Shown: piece after piece, positions 47,418 through 57,385 of the stretch
Layout of the letters: each line of letters starts with the position of its first letter
Numbering within the stretch: position 1 is the first letter of the stretch
Assembly: GCF_004331175.1 (NCBI RefSeq)
Contig: NZ_SJOD01000008.1
Location: 27,654 to 91,653 of the forward strand
DNA length: 64,000 nt
Direction: 5' to 3'
Source of the DNA: Acinetobacter sp. ANC 4178
GTDB lineage: Bacteria > Pseudomonadota > Gammaproteobacteria > Pseudomonadales > Moraxellaceae
Notes under the pieces: model-generated
The model's input: the letters and a program-made list of their open reading frames with translations, nothing else
What the model was told of the DNA's origin: nothing
The model's database searches: none
Translations under genes and position numbers: made by a program

Positions 47418-47434
47418 CATTGGTTTAACGTGAA

Positions 47435-48550
47435 TTAATCAAACAAACCAAAGAATGATTTCTTCTTCGGAGAAGAGTTATTTTCTTCACCATCTAAAGT
47501 CACTTGCAGTTCTTTCAACAGTTCACGTTGACGCGCTGTCAAGTTCACAGGCGTTTCTACCACAATACGGCAGAGTAAATCACCCTGCATGCTGGTACGG
47601 ACAGGTTTAACCCCTTTACCACGCAAACGGAACATTTTTCCAGTTTGTGTGCCTTCAGGAATTTTCAAACTGACGCGACCTTCCAAGGTTGGAATCTCGA
47701 TTTCTTTACCCAAAGCAGCATCTGCAATGCTCACAGGCACATCCATATACAGGTCTGCACCATCACGTTGGAAAATTTCGTGCTCACGTACCACAACTTC
47801 TACGTATAAGTCGCCAGATTGACCATCACGGATGGCTTCACCTTTACCACTTAAACGCACGCGATCGCCGTTGTCTACCCCAGCAGGGATGGTTACTTCT
47901 AGAGTTTGCTGACGGTCGGAAACACCTGAACCATGACATTTCTGGCAAGGATTTTTAATAATCTTGCCTTGTCCACGACAGGTACCACAAGTTTGCTGTA
48001 CCGAGAAGAAACCTTGCTGCATACGCACTTGACCTGCACCATGACAGGTTTTACAGGTTTCTACATCATTCGGATTTTTAGACCCTTTACCATCACAACT
48101 TTCACATGGTGCTGGCGCTGTAAAAGTAATGGTCTTTTTCACCCCTTTTACCGCTTCTTCTAAGGTGAGTTCCATGACATAACGTAAGTCAGAACCACGG
48201 CGTTGGCGCTGCTGACCGCGACCGCCACCACCAAATGCTCCACCGAAAATATCACCAAACTGGCTGAAAATATCTTCTGCACTGAACCCGCCGAAGCCAC
48301 CTCCACCTCCGCCACCGAAACCGCCTTCAAATGCACCATGACCCATACGGTCATACATGCTGCGCTTTTCGCTGTCGGAAAGAATTTCATACGCTTCTGA
48401 AGCTTCTTTAAACTTTTCTTCAGCTTCAGGGTTGTCTGGGTTGCGGTCCGGATGATATTTCATCGCCAACTTACGGTAGGCTTTTTTAATTTCATCATCA
48501 CTAGCGGTTTTAGCGACACCTAAAACCTCATAATAATCACGTTTAGCCAT
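47435..48550 (-). CDS. dnaJ: chaperone protein DnaJ
   Basis: Hsp40 co-chaperone stimulating DnaK ATPase. The 371-residue protein has the J domain (1-70) with HPD at 33-35, a Gly/Phe-rich linker with long glycine runs (about 75-110), four zinc-finger CxxCxGxG repeats ([32 protein letters not shown]; about 140-215), and two C-terminal substrate domains. dnaK is not adjacent. Identity is unambiguous. Confidence 0.98.
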   Translation of the reverse strand: MAKRDYYEVLGVAKTASDDEIKKAYRKLAMKYHPDRNPDNPEAEEKFKEASEAYEILSDSEKRSMYDRMGHGAFEGGFGGGGGGGFGGFSAEDIFSQFGDIFGGAFGGGGRGQQRQRRGSDLRYVMELTLEEAVKGVKKTITFTAPAPCESCDGKGSKNPNDVETCKTCHGAGQVRMQQGFFSVQQTCGTCRGQGKIIKNPCQKCHGSGVSDRQQTLEVTIPAGVDNGDRVRLSGKGEAIRDGQSGDLYVEVVVREHEIFQRDGADLYMDVPVSIADAALGKEIEIPTLEGRVSLKIPEGTQTGKMFRLRGKGVKPVRTSMQGDLLCRIVVETPVNLTARQRELLKELQVTLDGEENNSSPKKKSFFGLFD

Positions 48551-48656
48551 GGCTGGCGATGCTCCTCACGGAATTTCATTTCATACTGAATAATGCTCTG
48601 AAATTGGGGGCGAAGCGTGATTTTACAAGGGCAAAATATTTAAAAAATTACAAATT

Positions 48657-49031
48657 TTAAAAAACTGCTTTATTTTTTATAAACTTAGAAAGGCCTTTAA
48701 TCCAAGCATTCAGCAAATATAGAAAGGCAATCAGTCCGAATACCACACCAGCAACGGTACACCCTGTGACCCAAAGTGCACTATTCCAAGTGAAAAAACA
48801 TAAAGGAATAAACCACAAGGCAGCAAATAAACTGAGTACAGTATAAATAATGATATTTCGCATGACCCAAAAGGCTTGGGCTTGTAACCAGACTTCAGTA
48901 TCGACTTGGGTCACTTTACGGGCAAACCAATAAGCAAACAAACCGCTAATGACGGTAAATAATGCCAAAAACATGAAGACATAAGAAATCGCGATAGAGC
49001 GGCGAAACTTGGTTAAACTGTCTTGCTTCAT
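48657..49031 (-). CDS. inner-membrane protein of unknown function
   Basis: A 124-residue protein with four hydrophobic segments (about 12-36, 48-68, 70-86 and 90-112), short loops, and basic termini (MKQDSLTKFRRS and IKGLSKFIKNKAVF). I do not recognise a family. Isolated between dnaJ and the RND pump on the same strand. Confidence 0.68.
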   Translation of the reverse strand: MKQDSLTKFRRSIAISYVFMFLALFTVISGLFAYWFARKVTQVDTEVWLQAQAFWVMRNIIIYTVLSLFAALWFIPLCFFTWNSALWVTGCTVAGVVFGLIAFLYLLNAWIKGLSKFIKNKAVF

Positions 49032-49172
49032 GTGTGATTAAACCTCATTACTACATCTGTGATTTTTTTAATATGTAGCAAAATTCCTAAACTGAAATTT
49101 AATAAAAATATAAGGTGCTACTATATTGAAATTTTCAAACTTTCGCACCTGATATTACTAAAATATTTTGTA

Positions 49173-52100
49173 CTAAACGGTCTTTTTCACCTTAAACCAT
49201 TGCGCATACAAAGCAGGTAAAAAGAATAGTGTGAGCAAAGTCGCAACTATTAAGCCGCCCATAATCGCCACAGCCATCGGTCCAAAGAAAATACTGCGCG
49301 ATAATGGAATCATGGCCAGAACTGCGGCCAGTGCCGTTAACAATATTGGACGGAAACGGCGTACAGTCGCTTCAATAATTGCCTCCCATGTGGCTTGTCC
49401 TGCTGCGCGGTCTTGTTCAATTTGATCAATCAAAATCAAGGAGTTCCGCATAATCATGCCTGAAAGGGCAATCGTGCCCAGCATGGCCACAAAACCAAAA
49501 GGTTTATTAAACATTAGTAAGAATAATACCACGCCAATTAAACCGAGCGGTGCCGTGAGTAAAACCATGGTGGCACGGGAAATACTTTTAAGTTGAATCA
49601 TGAGCAAGGTCATGACCACGGCCAAGAACAGTGGCATCCCCGCATTCACTGACTTTTGCCCTCGCGCAGATTCTTCGACTGTGCCTCCGACTTCTAATAA
49701 ATAGCCCGCAGGCAATTCTACACGGACTTGCTGCATGCGATCTGACAATTCAGCCACCACCGTTGCGGGTTGTAATTTCGTACGAATATCCGCGCGTACC
49801 GTAATGGTCGGTAAGCGATTACGATGCCAAATTAGACCCTCTTCAAAACGGTATTCAATTTTGGCAATCTGGGCCAGCGGTACGAAAGTCCCTCGCGTGG
49901 TCGGGACTGCCAAACTGGCCAGTGATTCAACACTCAAACGCTCAGCCTCATCACCACGTAACCGAATATCAATTAACTCGCGCTTTTCACGGTACGGATT
50001 CAATACGGCGCCCTGAATTGAACTATTCAGGAAATTGGCTAAATCTACGCTCGATACTCCCATTTGGCGGGCACGGTCTTGATCAATTTGCAATTGAATA
50101 ATCTTGCTGGGTTCACCCCAATCTAAGTGCACATTTGTGGTATTCGGATTCTCTCCCACTACAGCAGCAACTTTTTGCGCCCATTGGCGAACCGAATTGA
50201 GATCCTCTCCTGAAATACGATATTGAATTGGATAACCTACAGGTGGGCCATTTTCCAATAAGGAAACCCGTGTCCGCACTTCAGGCAGTAATTGACGAAT
50301 TTGCTGTTCCAGAGAATGGCGAATGTCATTGCGATCATCCAAAGAGGATGCCAGCACCACAAACTGAGCAAAGCTGGCTTGGGGTAATTGCTGATCTAAG
50401 GGTAAATAAAAACGTGGCGAACCTGTCCCGACATAAGCCACATAATTTTCAATCCCTTTTTGTTGAGAAAGGAAATGCTCGACCTTTTTCACGGCTGCTT
50501 CTGTGGCTTTGAGAGAAGCGCCTTCTTCAAGTTTTAAATCCACCAAAATTTCAGCACGATTCGATGATGGGAAAAATTGTTGTGGCACCAGTTTAAACAT
50601 CAATACGGAAAGCACAAACATACCCAAGGTCGCAGCAATCACGGTTTTACGATAGGTCACACACCAGTTCACCCATGTGCGAAACCGTTGATAAAACTGA
50701 GTCTGATAAGGATCATGTTCTATGCCATGTGCCGAAACTGGCTGCGGCTCAGGCTGTTTTCTAAAACGTGCCCAAAGCCTTTGATACCAAGGTGCACGAA
50801 ACGGTTGATGCTGAAAATCAGGCAATAACTTATCCCCCAAATAAGGGACAAACAGCACCGCAGCAAACCAAGACACAATTAAAGCAATGGTCACCACCTG
50901 AAAAATGGAACGGGTATATTCCCCAGTGCTCGAAGCCGCGGTGGCAATCGGCAAGAATCCTGCTGCGGTAATTAAAGTTCCCGTCAGCATTGGAAATGCT
51001 GTGGTCTTCCATGCAAACCCCGCGGCTTGCAAGCGGCTATAGCCTTGTTCCATGCGTATCGCCATCATTTCGATAGCAATAATGGCATCATCCACCAACA
51101 AACCGAGGGCTAAAATCAGTGCGCCTAAGGAAATTTTATGCAGCCCTACATCAAATAAATTCATGCCTGCAAAGGTCATGGCCAGTACCAGTGGAATGGA
51201 AAATGCCACCACCAAACCCGTACGGAAACCCAAAGAAAAGAAACTCACCAATAGCACAATAATCACGGCCTCGGCCAAGACTTTCATGAATTCATGCACA
51301 CTACGTTCAACCGCAACGGGCTGATCCGAAACTTTTTGTAGCTTCATCCCCAAAGGTAAGCTTTTCTGTAAACTGGCGAACTCGGCTTGCAAGTTTTCAC
51401 CCAAAGCCAGAATATCGCCCCCCTTACGCATCGAAACCGCAATACCAATGCCATTTTCACCCATAAAACGCATGCGTGGCTGGGCAGGTTCGCTAAAGCC
51501 ACGATACACCTCCGCCACATCCCCCAGTTGAATGGTTTGACCATTCACCAACAAGGGCATTTTTTTCAGGTCTTCGACGTTATGCAACTGACCACTCACG
51601 CGAATTTGAATACGGTCGGTCTGGGTTTCAAAATAACCAGCACTGGCCATGGCATTTTGTTGCTGCAAAGTCTGTTGAATGGCGGTGAGTGGAATACCCA
51701 GTTGTGTGGCTTTGGTATTGGATAAATCAATCCAGATTTTCTGGTCTTGTAACCCAATCAAATCCACCTTGCCTACATCTTTAACCCGCTGTAATTGCAG
51801 TTGTAGTCGGTCGGCATATTCTTTTAAAACGGCGTAATCAAAGCCCTTTCCTGTCAACACATAGATGTTGCCGAAGGTATCGCCAAATTCATCATTAAAA
51901 AATGGACCTTGCACATCACTGGGCAGTTCATGCCGAATATCATTGACCTTTTTACGTACGTCATACCAGACATCAGGAATTTGTGCAGAGCGCAACGAAT
52001 CCTTCGCGAAGAACGTCACCAACGATTCCCCCGGACGGGAGTACGCCATAATGCGCTCATAATTGCCTGTACTCATGAGTTCTTTTTCAATGCGATCGGT

Positions 52101-52295
52101 CACTTGTAAAGACACTTGCTTCGCTGTTGCACCCGGCCAATAGGTCTGCACCACCATGACTTTAAAGGTAAATGGTGGATCTTCGCTTTGCGACAACTTG
52201 GAATAGGACACCATACCCACAATGCCCAGCAAGATCATGAAATACAGCACTAAACCTTTGTTTTTCAGTGCCCATTCCGACAGGTTAAAATTCAT
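49173..52295 (-). CDS. RND efflux transporter permease subunit
   Basis: A 1040-residue AcrB-type permease with twelve transmembrane helices and two large periplasmic loops. The N-terminus is MNFNLSEWALKNKGLVLYF and the proton-relay pair is in LILALGLLVDDAIIAIEMM. It exports drugs, detergents or fatty acid compounds, driven by protons. The ATG overlaps the adaptor stop as ATGA, so the two are translationally coupled. No outer membrane channel gene is present; a TolC-like protein elsewhere would be needed. Resemblance is to the MexK/TriC/VexF-like subgroup rather than AdeB, as far as I can judge by eye. Confidence 0.93.
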   Translation of the reverse strand: MNFNLSEWALKNKGLVLYFMILLGIVGMVSYSKLSQSEDPPFTFKVMVVQTYWPGATAKQVSLQVTDRIEKELMSTGNYERIMAYSRPGESLVTFFAKDSLRSAQIPDVWYDVRKKVNDIRHELPSDVQGPFFNDEFGDTFGNIYVLTGKGFDYAVLKEYADRLQLQLQRVKDVGKVDLIGLQDQKIWIDLSNTKATQLGIPLTAIQQTLQQQNAMASAGYFETQTDRIQIRVSGQLHNVEDLKKMPLLVNGQTIQLGDVAEVYRGFSEPAQPRMRFMGENGIGIAVSMRKGGDILALGENLQAEFASLQKSLPLGMKLQKVSDQPVAVERSVHEFMKVLAEAVIIVLLVSFFSLGFRTGLVVAFSIPLVLAMTFAGMNLFDVGLHKISLGALILALGLLVDDAIIAIEMMAIRMEQGYSRLQAAGFAWKTTAFPMLTGTLITAAGFLPIATAASSTGEYTRSIFQVVTIALIVSWFAAVLFVPYLGDKLLPDFQHQPFRAPWYQRLWARFRKQPEPQPVSAHGIEHDPYQTQFYQRFRTWVNWCVTYRKTVIAATLGMFVLSVLMFKLVPQQFFPSSNRAEILVDLKLEEGASLKATEAAVKKVEHFLSQQKGIENYVAYVGTGSPRFYLPLDQQLPQASFAQFVVLASSLDDRNDIRHSLEQQIRQLLPEVRTRVSLLENGPPVGYPIQYRISGEDLNSVRQWAQKVAAVVGENPNTTNVHLDWGEPSKIIQLQIDQDRARQMGVSSVDLANFLNSSIQGAVLNPYREKRELIDIRLRGDEAERLSVESLASLAVPTTRGTFVPLAQIAKIEYRFEEGLIWHRNRLPTITVRADIRTKLQPATVVAELSDRMQQVRVELPAGYLLEVGGTVEESARGQKSVNAGMPLFLAVVMTLLMIQLKSISRATMVLLTAPLGLIGVVLFLLMFNKPFGFVAMLGTIALSGMIMRNSLILIDQIEQDRAAGQATWEAIIEATVRRFRPILLTALAAVLAMIPLSRSIFFGPMAVAIMGGLIVATLLTLFFLPALYAQWFKVKKTV

Positions 52296-53413
52296 GATTT
52301 TTCCCCTGTCGGTTTCTGTGCGGTAGACACGGCGACCGCGCGGTTTTCTCGATCAATCGGACGAATTTTTTGTTGCTCATGCAACAGATGTACGCCCCCA
52401 ACCACCACATAATCCTCTGGTTTTAATCCTGACAATACAGGTACGCTGTCACGCCCATAAGCCCCTAAAGTGACGGGCAGTTTATGGACGCGCGAATCTG
52501 GATGAACCACCCAAACAAAGGCCTGTTGTTCATTCGCAGACACACTGGATAAAGGCACACTTAAAATATTGTGCTGCAAGCTACTAAAAAAGACTCGTGC
52601 ACTCTGCCCTAACTGAATATCTTGACTCTGGGTCTTTAAAGCGACTTTTACACTAAAAGTGCGCGACTGATCTGCCGCAGGGGAAATCTCTCGTACATAG
52701 CTGGCAAATTTATCTTGTGGTTTTGACCACAAAGTCACCCATGCTTCCTGCCCAATCCGTAAATCATTAATGGCTTGTTCAGGTACACCAATGACCACCT
52801 CACGCTCGCCTGCAATCGCCAATTGATAAGCCGCTTGCCCTGCTGCAACCACCTGCCCCACTTCAATATTGCGTGTGGTAATCACGCCACTTTTGTCTGC
52901 AACAAGCTGATTGTAGCGAGTCTGGTTTTGACTGACTTCATAGTTGGATTGCGCCTGTTTCAGACTGGCCAATGCAGCTTGATACTGATTATTTATCGCA
53001 TCGTATTGTGAACGGCTCACGGCGTTCATTGGCAACAATTGCTTAAAGCGTGTCAGCTCCTGTTCTGCCACTTTCGCTGCGGACTGAGCACTTTCCAATT
53101 GTGCGCGGGAAGCATTTAATTGTAATTGAGCATCTTTCACATCCAGCTTTGCCAAAACCTGCCCAACCCGAACCTGATCGCCAACATCGACAAAACGTTG
53201 CATAACCTGCCCAGACACTCGAAATGCCAAATCGGTTTGTTGTCGAGCTTTGACTTCACCCGCATAACTTTTTTGTTCAGTGAAAGAGGTTGTGGGTTGT
53301 GCGACCATAACAAAGGGGACTTGTTCCGTTGTCGCCTGTTCTCGACTACAGCCCCAAAGGGTCAAACTGGATAAAATTATAAGACTGGCAATCAAGGTCT
53401 TGGCAGGGTTCAT
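52292..53413 (-). CDS. RND efflux periplasmic adaptor subunit (lipoprotein)
   Basis: A 373-residue membrane-fusion protein. The signal peptide has lipobox LWGC (Cys22), so it is lipid-anchored in the inner membrane. It has biotinyl-lipoyl halves (about 60-100 and 175-205), a helical hairpin (about 100-165), and a beta-barrel with a C-terminal membrane-proximal domain. First gene of the pump operon; its upstream region contains a 36-base near-perfect palindrome shared with the divergent TetR gene. Confidence 0.93.
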   Translation of the reverse strand: MNPAKTLIASLIILSSLTLWGCSREQATTEQVPFVMVAQPTTSFTEQKSYAGEVKARQQTDLAFRVSGQVMQRFVDVGDQVRVGQVLAKLDVKDAQLQLNASRAQLESAQSAAKVAEQELTRFKQLLPMNAVSRSQYDAINNQYQAALASLKQAQSNYEVSQNQTRYNQLVADKSGVITTRNIEVGQVVAAGQAAYQLAIAGEREVVIGVPEQAINDLRIGQEAWVTLWSKPQDKFASYVREISPAADQSRTFSVKVALKTQSQDIQLGQSARVFFSSLQHNILSVPLSSVSANEQQAFVWVVHPDSRVHKLPVTLGAYGRDSVPVLSGLKPEDYVVVGGVHLLHEQQKIRPIDRENRAVAVSTAQKPTGEKS

Positions 53414-53475
53414 GCGTTGTGCTCTTATCTAAATGTCATTTTTAGGGCAAAATACTATGCTGTTCTTTGAACAAA

Positions 53476-53511
53476 TTTTAATTAATATACCACGCGGTAC
53501 ATTAATTAAAA
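53476..53511. promoter_or_regulatory. 36-base operator-like palindrome of the RND/TetR pair
   Basis: TTTTAATTAAT-A-TACC and GGTA-C-ATTAATTAAAA are mirror arms of a near-perfect palindrome. It lies 62 bases from the adaptor start and 29 from the TetR start. Almost certainly the operator for the divergent TetR repressor. Confidence 0.75.
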
Positions 53512-53540
53512 GCCCTGTTTGAAGTAAATATCTTAATTAA

Positions 53541-54182
53541 GTGAAAGTGGAAAATTTTGTGCAAACGAATGTCGGTCGGCCCAAAAATTTAGAAAAGCAT
53601 AAGCAAATTCTGCTGGCTGCTAAAAACCTGTTCCTAAAACAGGGCTATCATGGTTCGAGCATGAACCAAATTGCCCAAGAGGCTGGGGTCACCAAGCTGA
53701 CGATTTATAATCATTTTCAGGACAAAGCCAGTCTATTTACCTGTGCGATTGAACTCACCTGCGAAAGTTTAATGGCAACACGTCCTTTTGAATTAAATGC
53801 AGACAGTGATTTTATTGAGGCTTTTGCTCAAGCTTGCCAAATCGCCTTGAGCATTGTGTACTTACCCGAAGCAGTGAAACTGGAACATTTGCTGATTGAA
53901 CTGGCCGCCGAACAAAACCCCTTGGCTCAGCAGTTCTATAATGCGTCCCATCAAAAAATGTGTGATGGCTGGGAAGAGTTTTTTCAACAAGCCGCAGCAT
54001 TCGGTTTTATTCAACATGGGGATGTCGAACAACAACGCCTATTGCTGCTGTCTTTATTGCTTGGACTGCGCCATTTAGAAATTTTGCTGGGGGTCCGTGC
54101 CATTCCAACGCCCCAACAGCAGCAGGAAATCATCCAACAAAGTATCGAACTGTTCATGCTGAAGTATGGGCCGAATAGCTAA
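53541..54182 (+). CDS. TetR/AcrR family regulator of the RND pump
   Basis: A 213-residue repressor. The HTH is at about residues 33-55 (SMNQIAQEAGVTKLTIYNHF), followed by a helical ligand-binding domain. The frame opens with GTG at 53541; further GTGs at 53547 and 53559 are possible and no ribosome site decides. Divergent from the pump operon and separated by a 36-base palindrome, so it likely represses both. The inducer is unknown. Confidence 0.87.
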   Translation: MKVENFVQTNVGRPKNLEKHKQILLAAKNLFLKQGYHGSSMNQIAQEAGVTKLTIYNHFQDKASLFTCAIELTCESLMATRPFELNADSDFIEAFAQACQIALSIVYLPEAVKLEHLLIELAAEQNPLAQQFYNASHQKMCDGWEEFFQQAAAFGFIQHGDVEQQRLLLLSLLLGLRHLEILLGVRAIPTPQQQQEIIQQSIELFMLKYGPNS

Positions 54183-54326
54183 CAGCGATTGCATGATTCT
54201 CCAGCTTCATTCCATTATCCAATTGCTAGTTTTATCAGCAAAAGCTTGCGACTTTTGTAGCCCTGCTACTTGGCATTCGATTAAATCGGGGTATAGTCAA
54301 AAAGAATAAGAACTGGAGAATGGAAA

Positions 54327-57017
54327 ATGATTCAACAAATTGATGCTCCACTACGCGAAGACGTACGGTTACTGGGTAATTTATTGGGTGAAACCCTAAA
54401 AGAACATGCCGGGCAAGATTTGTTTAATCAGATAGAACAGATTCGGGCACTTGCCAAAGGTGCGCGTGATGGACAAGTTGAAGCCGAAAAGCAACTAGAG
54501 CAGCTCTTTCTCAGTCTAGAAGATGATGAAATTCTTCCGCTCACCCGTGCCTTCACACACTTTTTGAACTTTGCCAATATTGCCGAACAATACCATGTGG
54601 TGCGTAGCCGTCGCCAAAGTGAATTTGATCCTGAAGCACCATCACCCAATCCTCTCGATCATCTGTTCCAAAAATTCAAAACCCATCAGGTCTCAGCCGA
54701 ACAACTCTATCAACAACTGTGTGAACTTAAAATTGAACTGGTGTTGACCGCACACCCTACAGAGGTGAGCCGTCGTACCCTGATTCAGAAATATGATGGC
54801 ATTAATGACTGTTTATTTAAATTCGATCAGCAAAAACTCACCCCGCGCGAACGCCAAGCAGTATTAGATGACTTAAAACAACTGATCTGTTCCGCATGGC
54901 AAACCGATGAAATTCGTCAACATCGTCCAACCCCTATCGATGAAGCCAAATGGGGTTTCACCACCATTGAGCAAACCTTATGGAATGCCGTACCTAAGTT
55001 CATGCGTGAACTGGATGGTATGGTGGAACAGCATTGTGGGCAGCGTTTACCGCTACATGTGGCTCCTGTGCGTTTTGCTTCTTGGATGGGCGGAGACCGT
55101 GATGGCAACCCGAATGTAACCCACAATGTGACCCAAGAAGTGCTGTGGTTGTCGCGCTGGAAAGCCGCCGATTTATATTTACGTGATATTGAAGACCTAC
55201 GTTGGGAATTGTCGATTCAAAACTGTACCAATGAATTAATGCAGGCTTTGGGTGCGCCGCATCCTGAACCTTATCGTGAATATTTACGTGACACTCGCGA
55301 ACGCTTAAAAATCACGCGTGAATGGTTGGCCCATAAGCTACAGGGACAAGATCAGGTTTTAGATGACAGTCGCGTGATCAAAAGCAAACAGGAACTGTTA
55401 CAACCATTATTACTTTGCTATCGCTCTTTAATCTCCTGCAATCTGCCTGAAATTGCCAATGGTAAATTATTGGACTTCATCCATCGGGTCAATTGCTTCG
55501 GGATTGAATTATTAAAACTGGATATTCGTCAGGAATCGGGACGTCATCGCCAAGCCATTTCTGCCATTACCGAATATTTGGGTCTGGGTAATTTTGAAAC
55601 GTGGACTGAACAAGCCCGTCAAAACTTTCTATTGCAAGAATTACAGAGCAAACGTCCGTTATTGCCAAAGCATTTAAATGAACCTGAGCAAAGCCTGATT
55701 CTGCACCCCGATGTGCAAGAAGTATTTGCTACCATGCGGACCTTGGCAGAACAGCCGACAGAAAGCTTGGGCGCCTATATTATTTCCATGGCGGAATACC
55801 CAAGTGATGTCTTGGCCGTTTTACTCTTACAAAAAGAAGCCGGCATTCAACAGCCTTTACGTGTAGTTCCCCTGTTTGAAACTTTAAAAGACTTGGATGG
55901 TGCAGCGACAACCATGCAAACCCTGTTCAGTATGCATTGGTATAAACAGCATATTCAGGGCAAACATGAAGTCATGATTGGTTATTCAGATTCGGCCAAA
56001 GACGCAGGCTTTATGTCTGCCAACTGGGCACAATACCGTGCGCAAGAAGAGTTGACTGCCATTGCTAAACAACATGCGGTACAACTGACCCTGTTTCATG
56101 GTCGCGGTGGTTCGATTAGTCGTGGTGGTGCTCCAACTCAACAGGCGTTATTTTCTCAGCCGCCAGGTTCCATTTCTGGTGCCATTCGCGTCACCGAACA
56201 AGGCGAAATGATCCGTTTTAAATTCGGACTGGAAGGCATTGCGCTACAAAATCTGGAAGTTTATACCGCTGCAACGCTCGAAGCGACCTTACTTCCCCCC
56301 CCAGAGCCTAAAGCAGAATGGCGTGAACTGATGCATCGCATGACTGATCTTTCGGTACAGGTCTATCGTCAAACGGTGCGTGAAAATCCACATTTTGTGA
56401 AGTATTTAAGAACCGTCACGCCTGAACTGGAATTACAAATGTTACCTTTGGGTTCACGCCCGGCCAAACGTAAAGTCAGTGGTGGAATTGAATCCTTACG
56501 TGCCATTCCTTGGGTATTTGCTTGGACACAAATTCGCTTAATGCTCCCTGCTTGGTTAGGCACGGGTGCGGCTATTAACCAAGTGATTGAACAAGGACAT
56601 AAAGCGACCTTAGAAGAAATGTTGCAGCAATGGCCTTATTTCCAAACCCTGATTGATATGTTGGAAATGGTCTTGTCCAAAGCTGATGGGCATGTGGCTT
56701 TGTACTATGAAACCCACTTGACCCAAGATGAGGACTTAAAAGCCCTCGGTACAACCTTACGCCAACGTCTACAAGATGCGGTTGAAACCCTACTTACGTT
56801 AAAAGATGAATCGAAACTGCTCAGTAGCAACGAAGTGCTGGATCAGTCGATGCGGGTGCGTAAACCGTACCTCCTACCATTACATTTGCTGCAAGCAGAA
56901 CTAATGAAACGACGTCGTTTATATCTGGCTGAACGTCAGGCTGAACATACTCCTGTCGATCATGCCTTAATGGTCAGTATTGCAGGCATTGCAGCAGGTC
57001 TGCGCAATACGGGTTGA
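54327..57017 (+). CDS. ppc: phosphoenolpyruvate carboxylase
   Basis: Carboxylates PEP to oxaloacetate, replenishing the TCA cycle. The 896-residue protein has catalytic His143 in LVLTAHPTEVSRRT, the RFASWMGGDRDGNPN segment, and the glycine-rich GRGGSISRGG loop near residue 592. Length is normal for bacterial PEPC. ATG 54327 follows GGAG. Monocistronic, ended by a long stem-loop. Identity certain. Confidence 0.97.
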   Translation: MIQQIDAPLREDVRLLGNLLGETLKEHAGQDLFNQIEQIRALAKGARDGQVEAEKQLEQLFLSLEDDEILPLTRAFTHFLNFANIAEQYHVVRSRRQSEFDPEAPSPNPLDHLFQKFKTHQVSAEQLYQQLCELKIELVLTAHPTEVSRRTLIQKYDGINDCLFKFDQQKLTPRERQAVLDDLKQLICSAWQTDEIRQHRPTPIDEAKWGFTTIEQTLWNAVPKFMRELDGMVEQHCGQRLPLHVAPVRFASWMGGDRDGNPNVTHNVTQEVLWLSRWKAADLYLRDIEDLRWELSIQNCTNELMQALGAPHPEPYREYLRDTRERLKITREWLAHKLQGQDQVLDDSRVIKSKQELLQPLLLCYRSLISCNLPEIANGKLLDFIHRVNCFGIELLKLDIRQESGRHRQAISAITEYLGLGNFETWTEQARQNFLLQELQSKRPLLPKHLNEPEQSLILHPDVQEVFATMRTLAEQPTESLGAYIISMAEYPSDVLAVLLLQKEAGIQQPLRVVPLFETLKDLDGAATTMQTLFSMHWYKQHIQGKHEVMIGYSDSAKDAGFMSANWAQYRAQEELTAIAKQHAVQLTLFHGRGGSISRGGAPTQQALFSQPPGSISGAIRVTEQGEMIRFKFGLEGIALQNLEVYTAATLEATLLPPPEPKAEWRELMHRMTDLSVQVYRQTVRENPHFVKYLRTVTPELELQMLPLGSRPAKRKVSGGIESLRAIPWVFAWTQIRLMLPAWLGTGAAINQVIEQGHKATLEEMLQQWPYFQTLIDMLEMVLSKADGHVALYYETHLTQDEDLKALGTTLRQRLQDAVETLLTLKDESKLLSSNEVLDQSMRVRKPYLLPLHLLQAELMKRRRLYLAERQAEHTPVDHALMVSIAGIAAGLRNTG

Positions 57018-57032
57018 GATAGATATTCACCA

Positions 57033-57063
57033 TTGGCAACTCAGCAGTGTGCTGGGTTGCCAA
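57033..57063 (+). terminator. long stem-loop after ppc
   Basis: TTGGCAAC-T-CAGCA pairs with TGCTG-G-GTTGCCAA through 14 positions including one G-T wobble, with triloop GTG. The following T-run is weak (TTTTGTTTG after 10 bases), so it may act as a 3' stabilising structure as much as a terminator. Confidence 0.6.
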
Positions 57064-57259
57064 AGCAGCATTTTGTTTGAAGCGATTGGCAAAATCTTTC
57101 TTGCTGCGTCCAATTTCCAGAAGTTTTTTTGCATTGTTAAAAAAAATTTGAAAGATTGATAAAAAAATTTATCGCTGAGTAAAGCGAATAAATCGGATTT
57201 ATTGGCTATAATTTATAGAATAATATATTGATTTATTGTTAATTTAAAAACCCATATAT

Positions 57260-57275
57260 TTTACCAATTGGTATA
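57260..57275. promoter_or_regulatory. RutR-like operator upstream of the uracil permease gene
   Basis: The site contains the 12-base palindrome TACCAATTGGTA. Against the E. coli RutR consensus TTGACCANNTGGTCAA it matches 11 of 14 defined bases. About 110 bases upstream of the permease start. The regulator itself is not in the window. Confidence 0.45.
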
Positions 57276-57385
57276 AAATTATTATAAATCAGACTTCTAC
57301 CTAATCTAAAATTAAAAATCAATGATTAAATCACTCGAAAAGAAAGAGTATGATGTGCACAATTTATTTCTAAAGCGATCAATTT

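Larger units (their letters stand above)
57018..57385. other. intergenic region between ppc and the uracil permease gene
   Basis: About 370 bases. It starts with the long ppc hairpin and continues as very AT-rich DNA from about 57130, with a TACCAATTGGTA palindrome at 57262. Probably the promoter region of the permease gene. No ORF. Confidence 0.55.
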
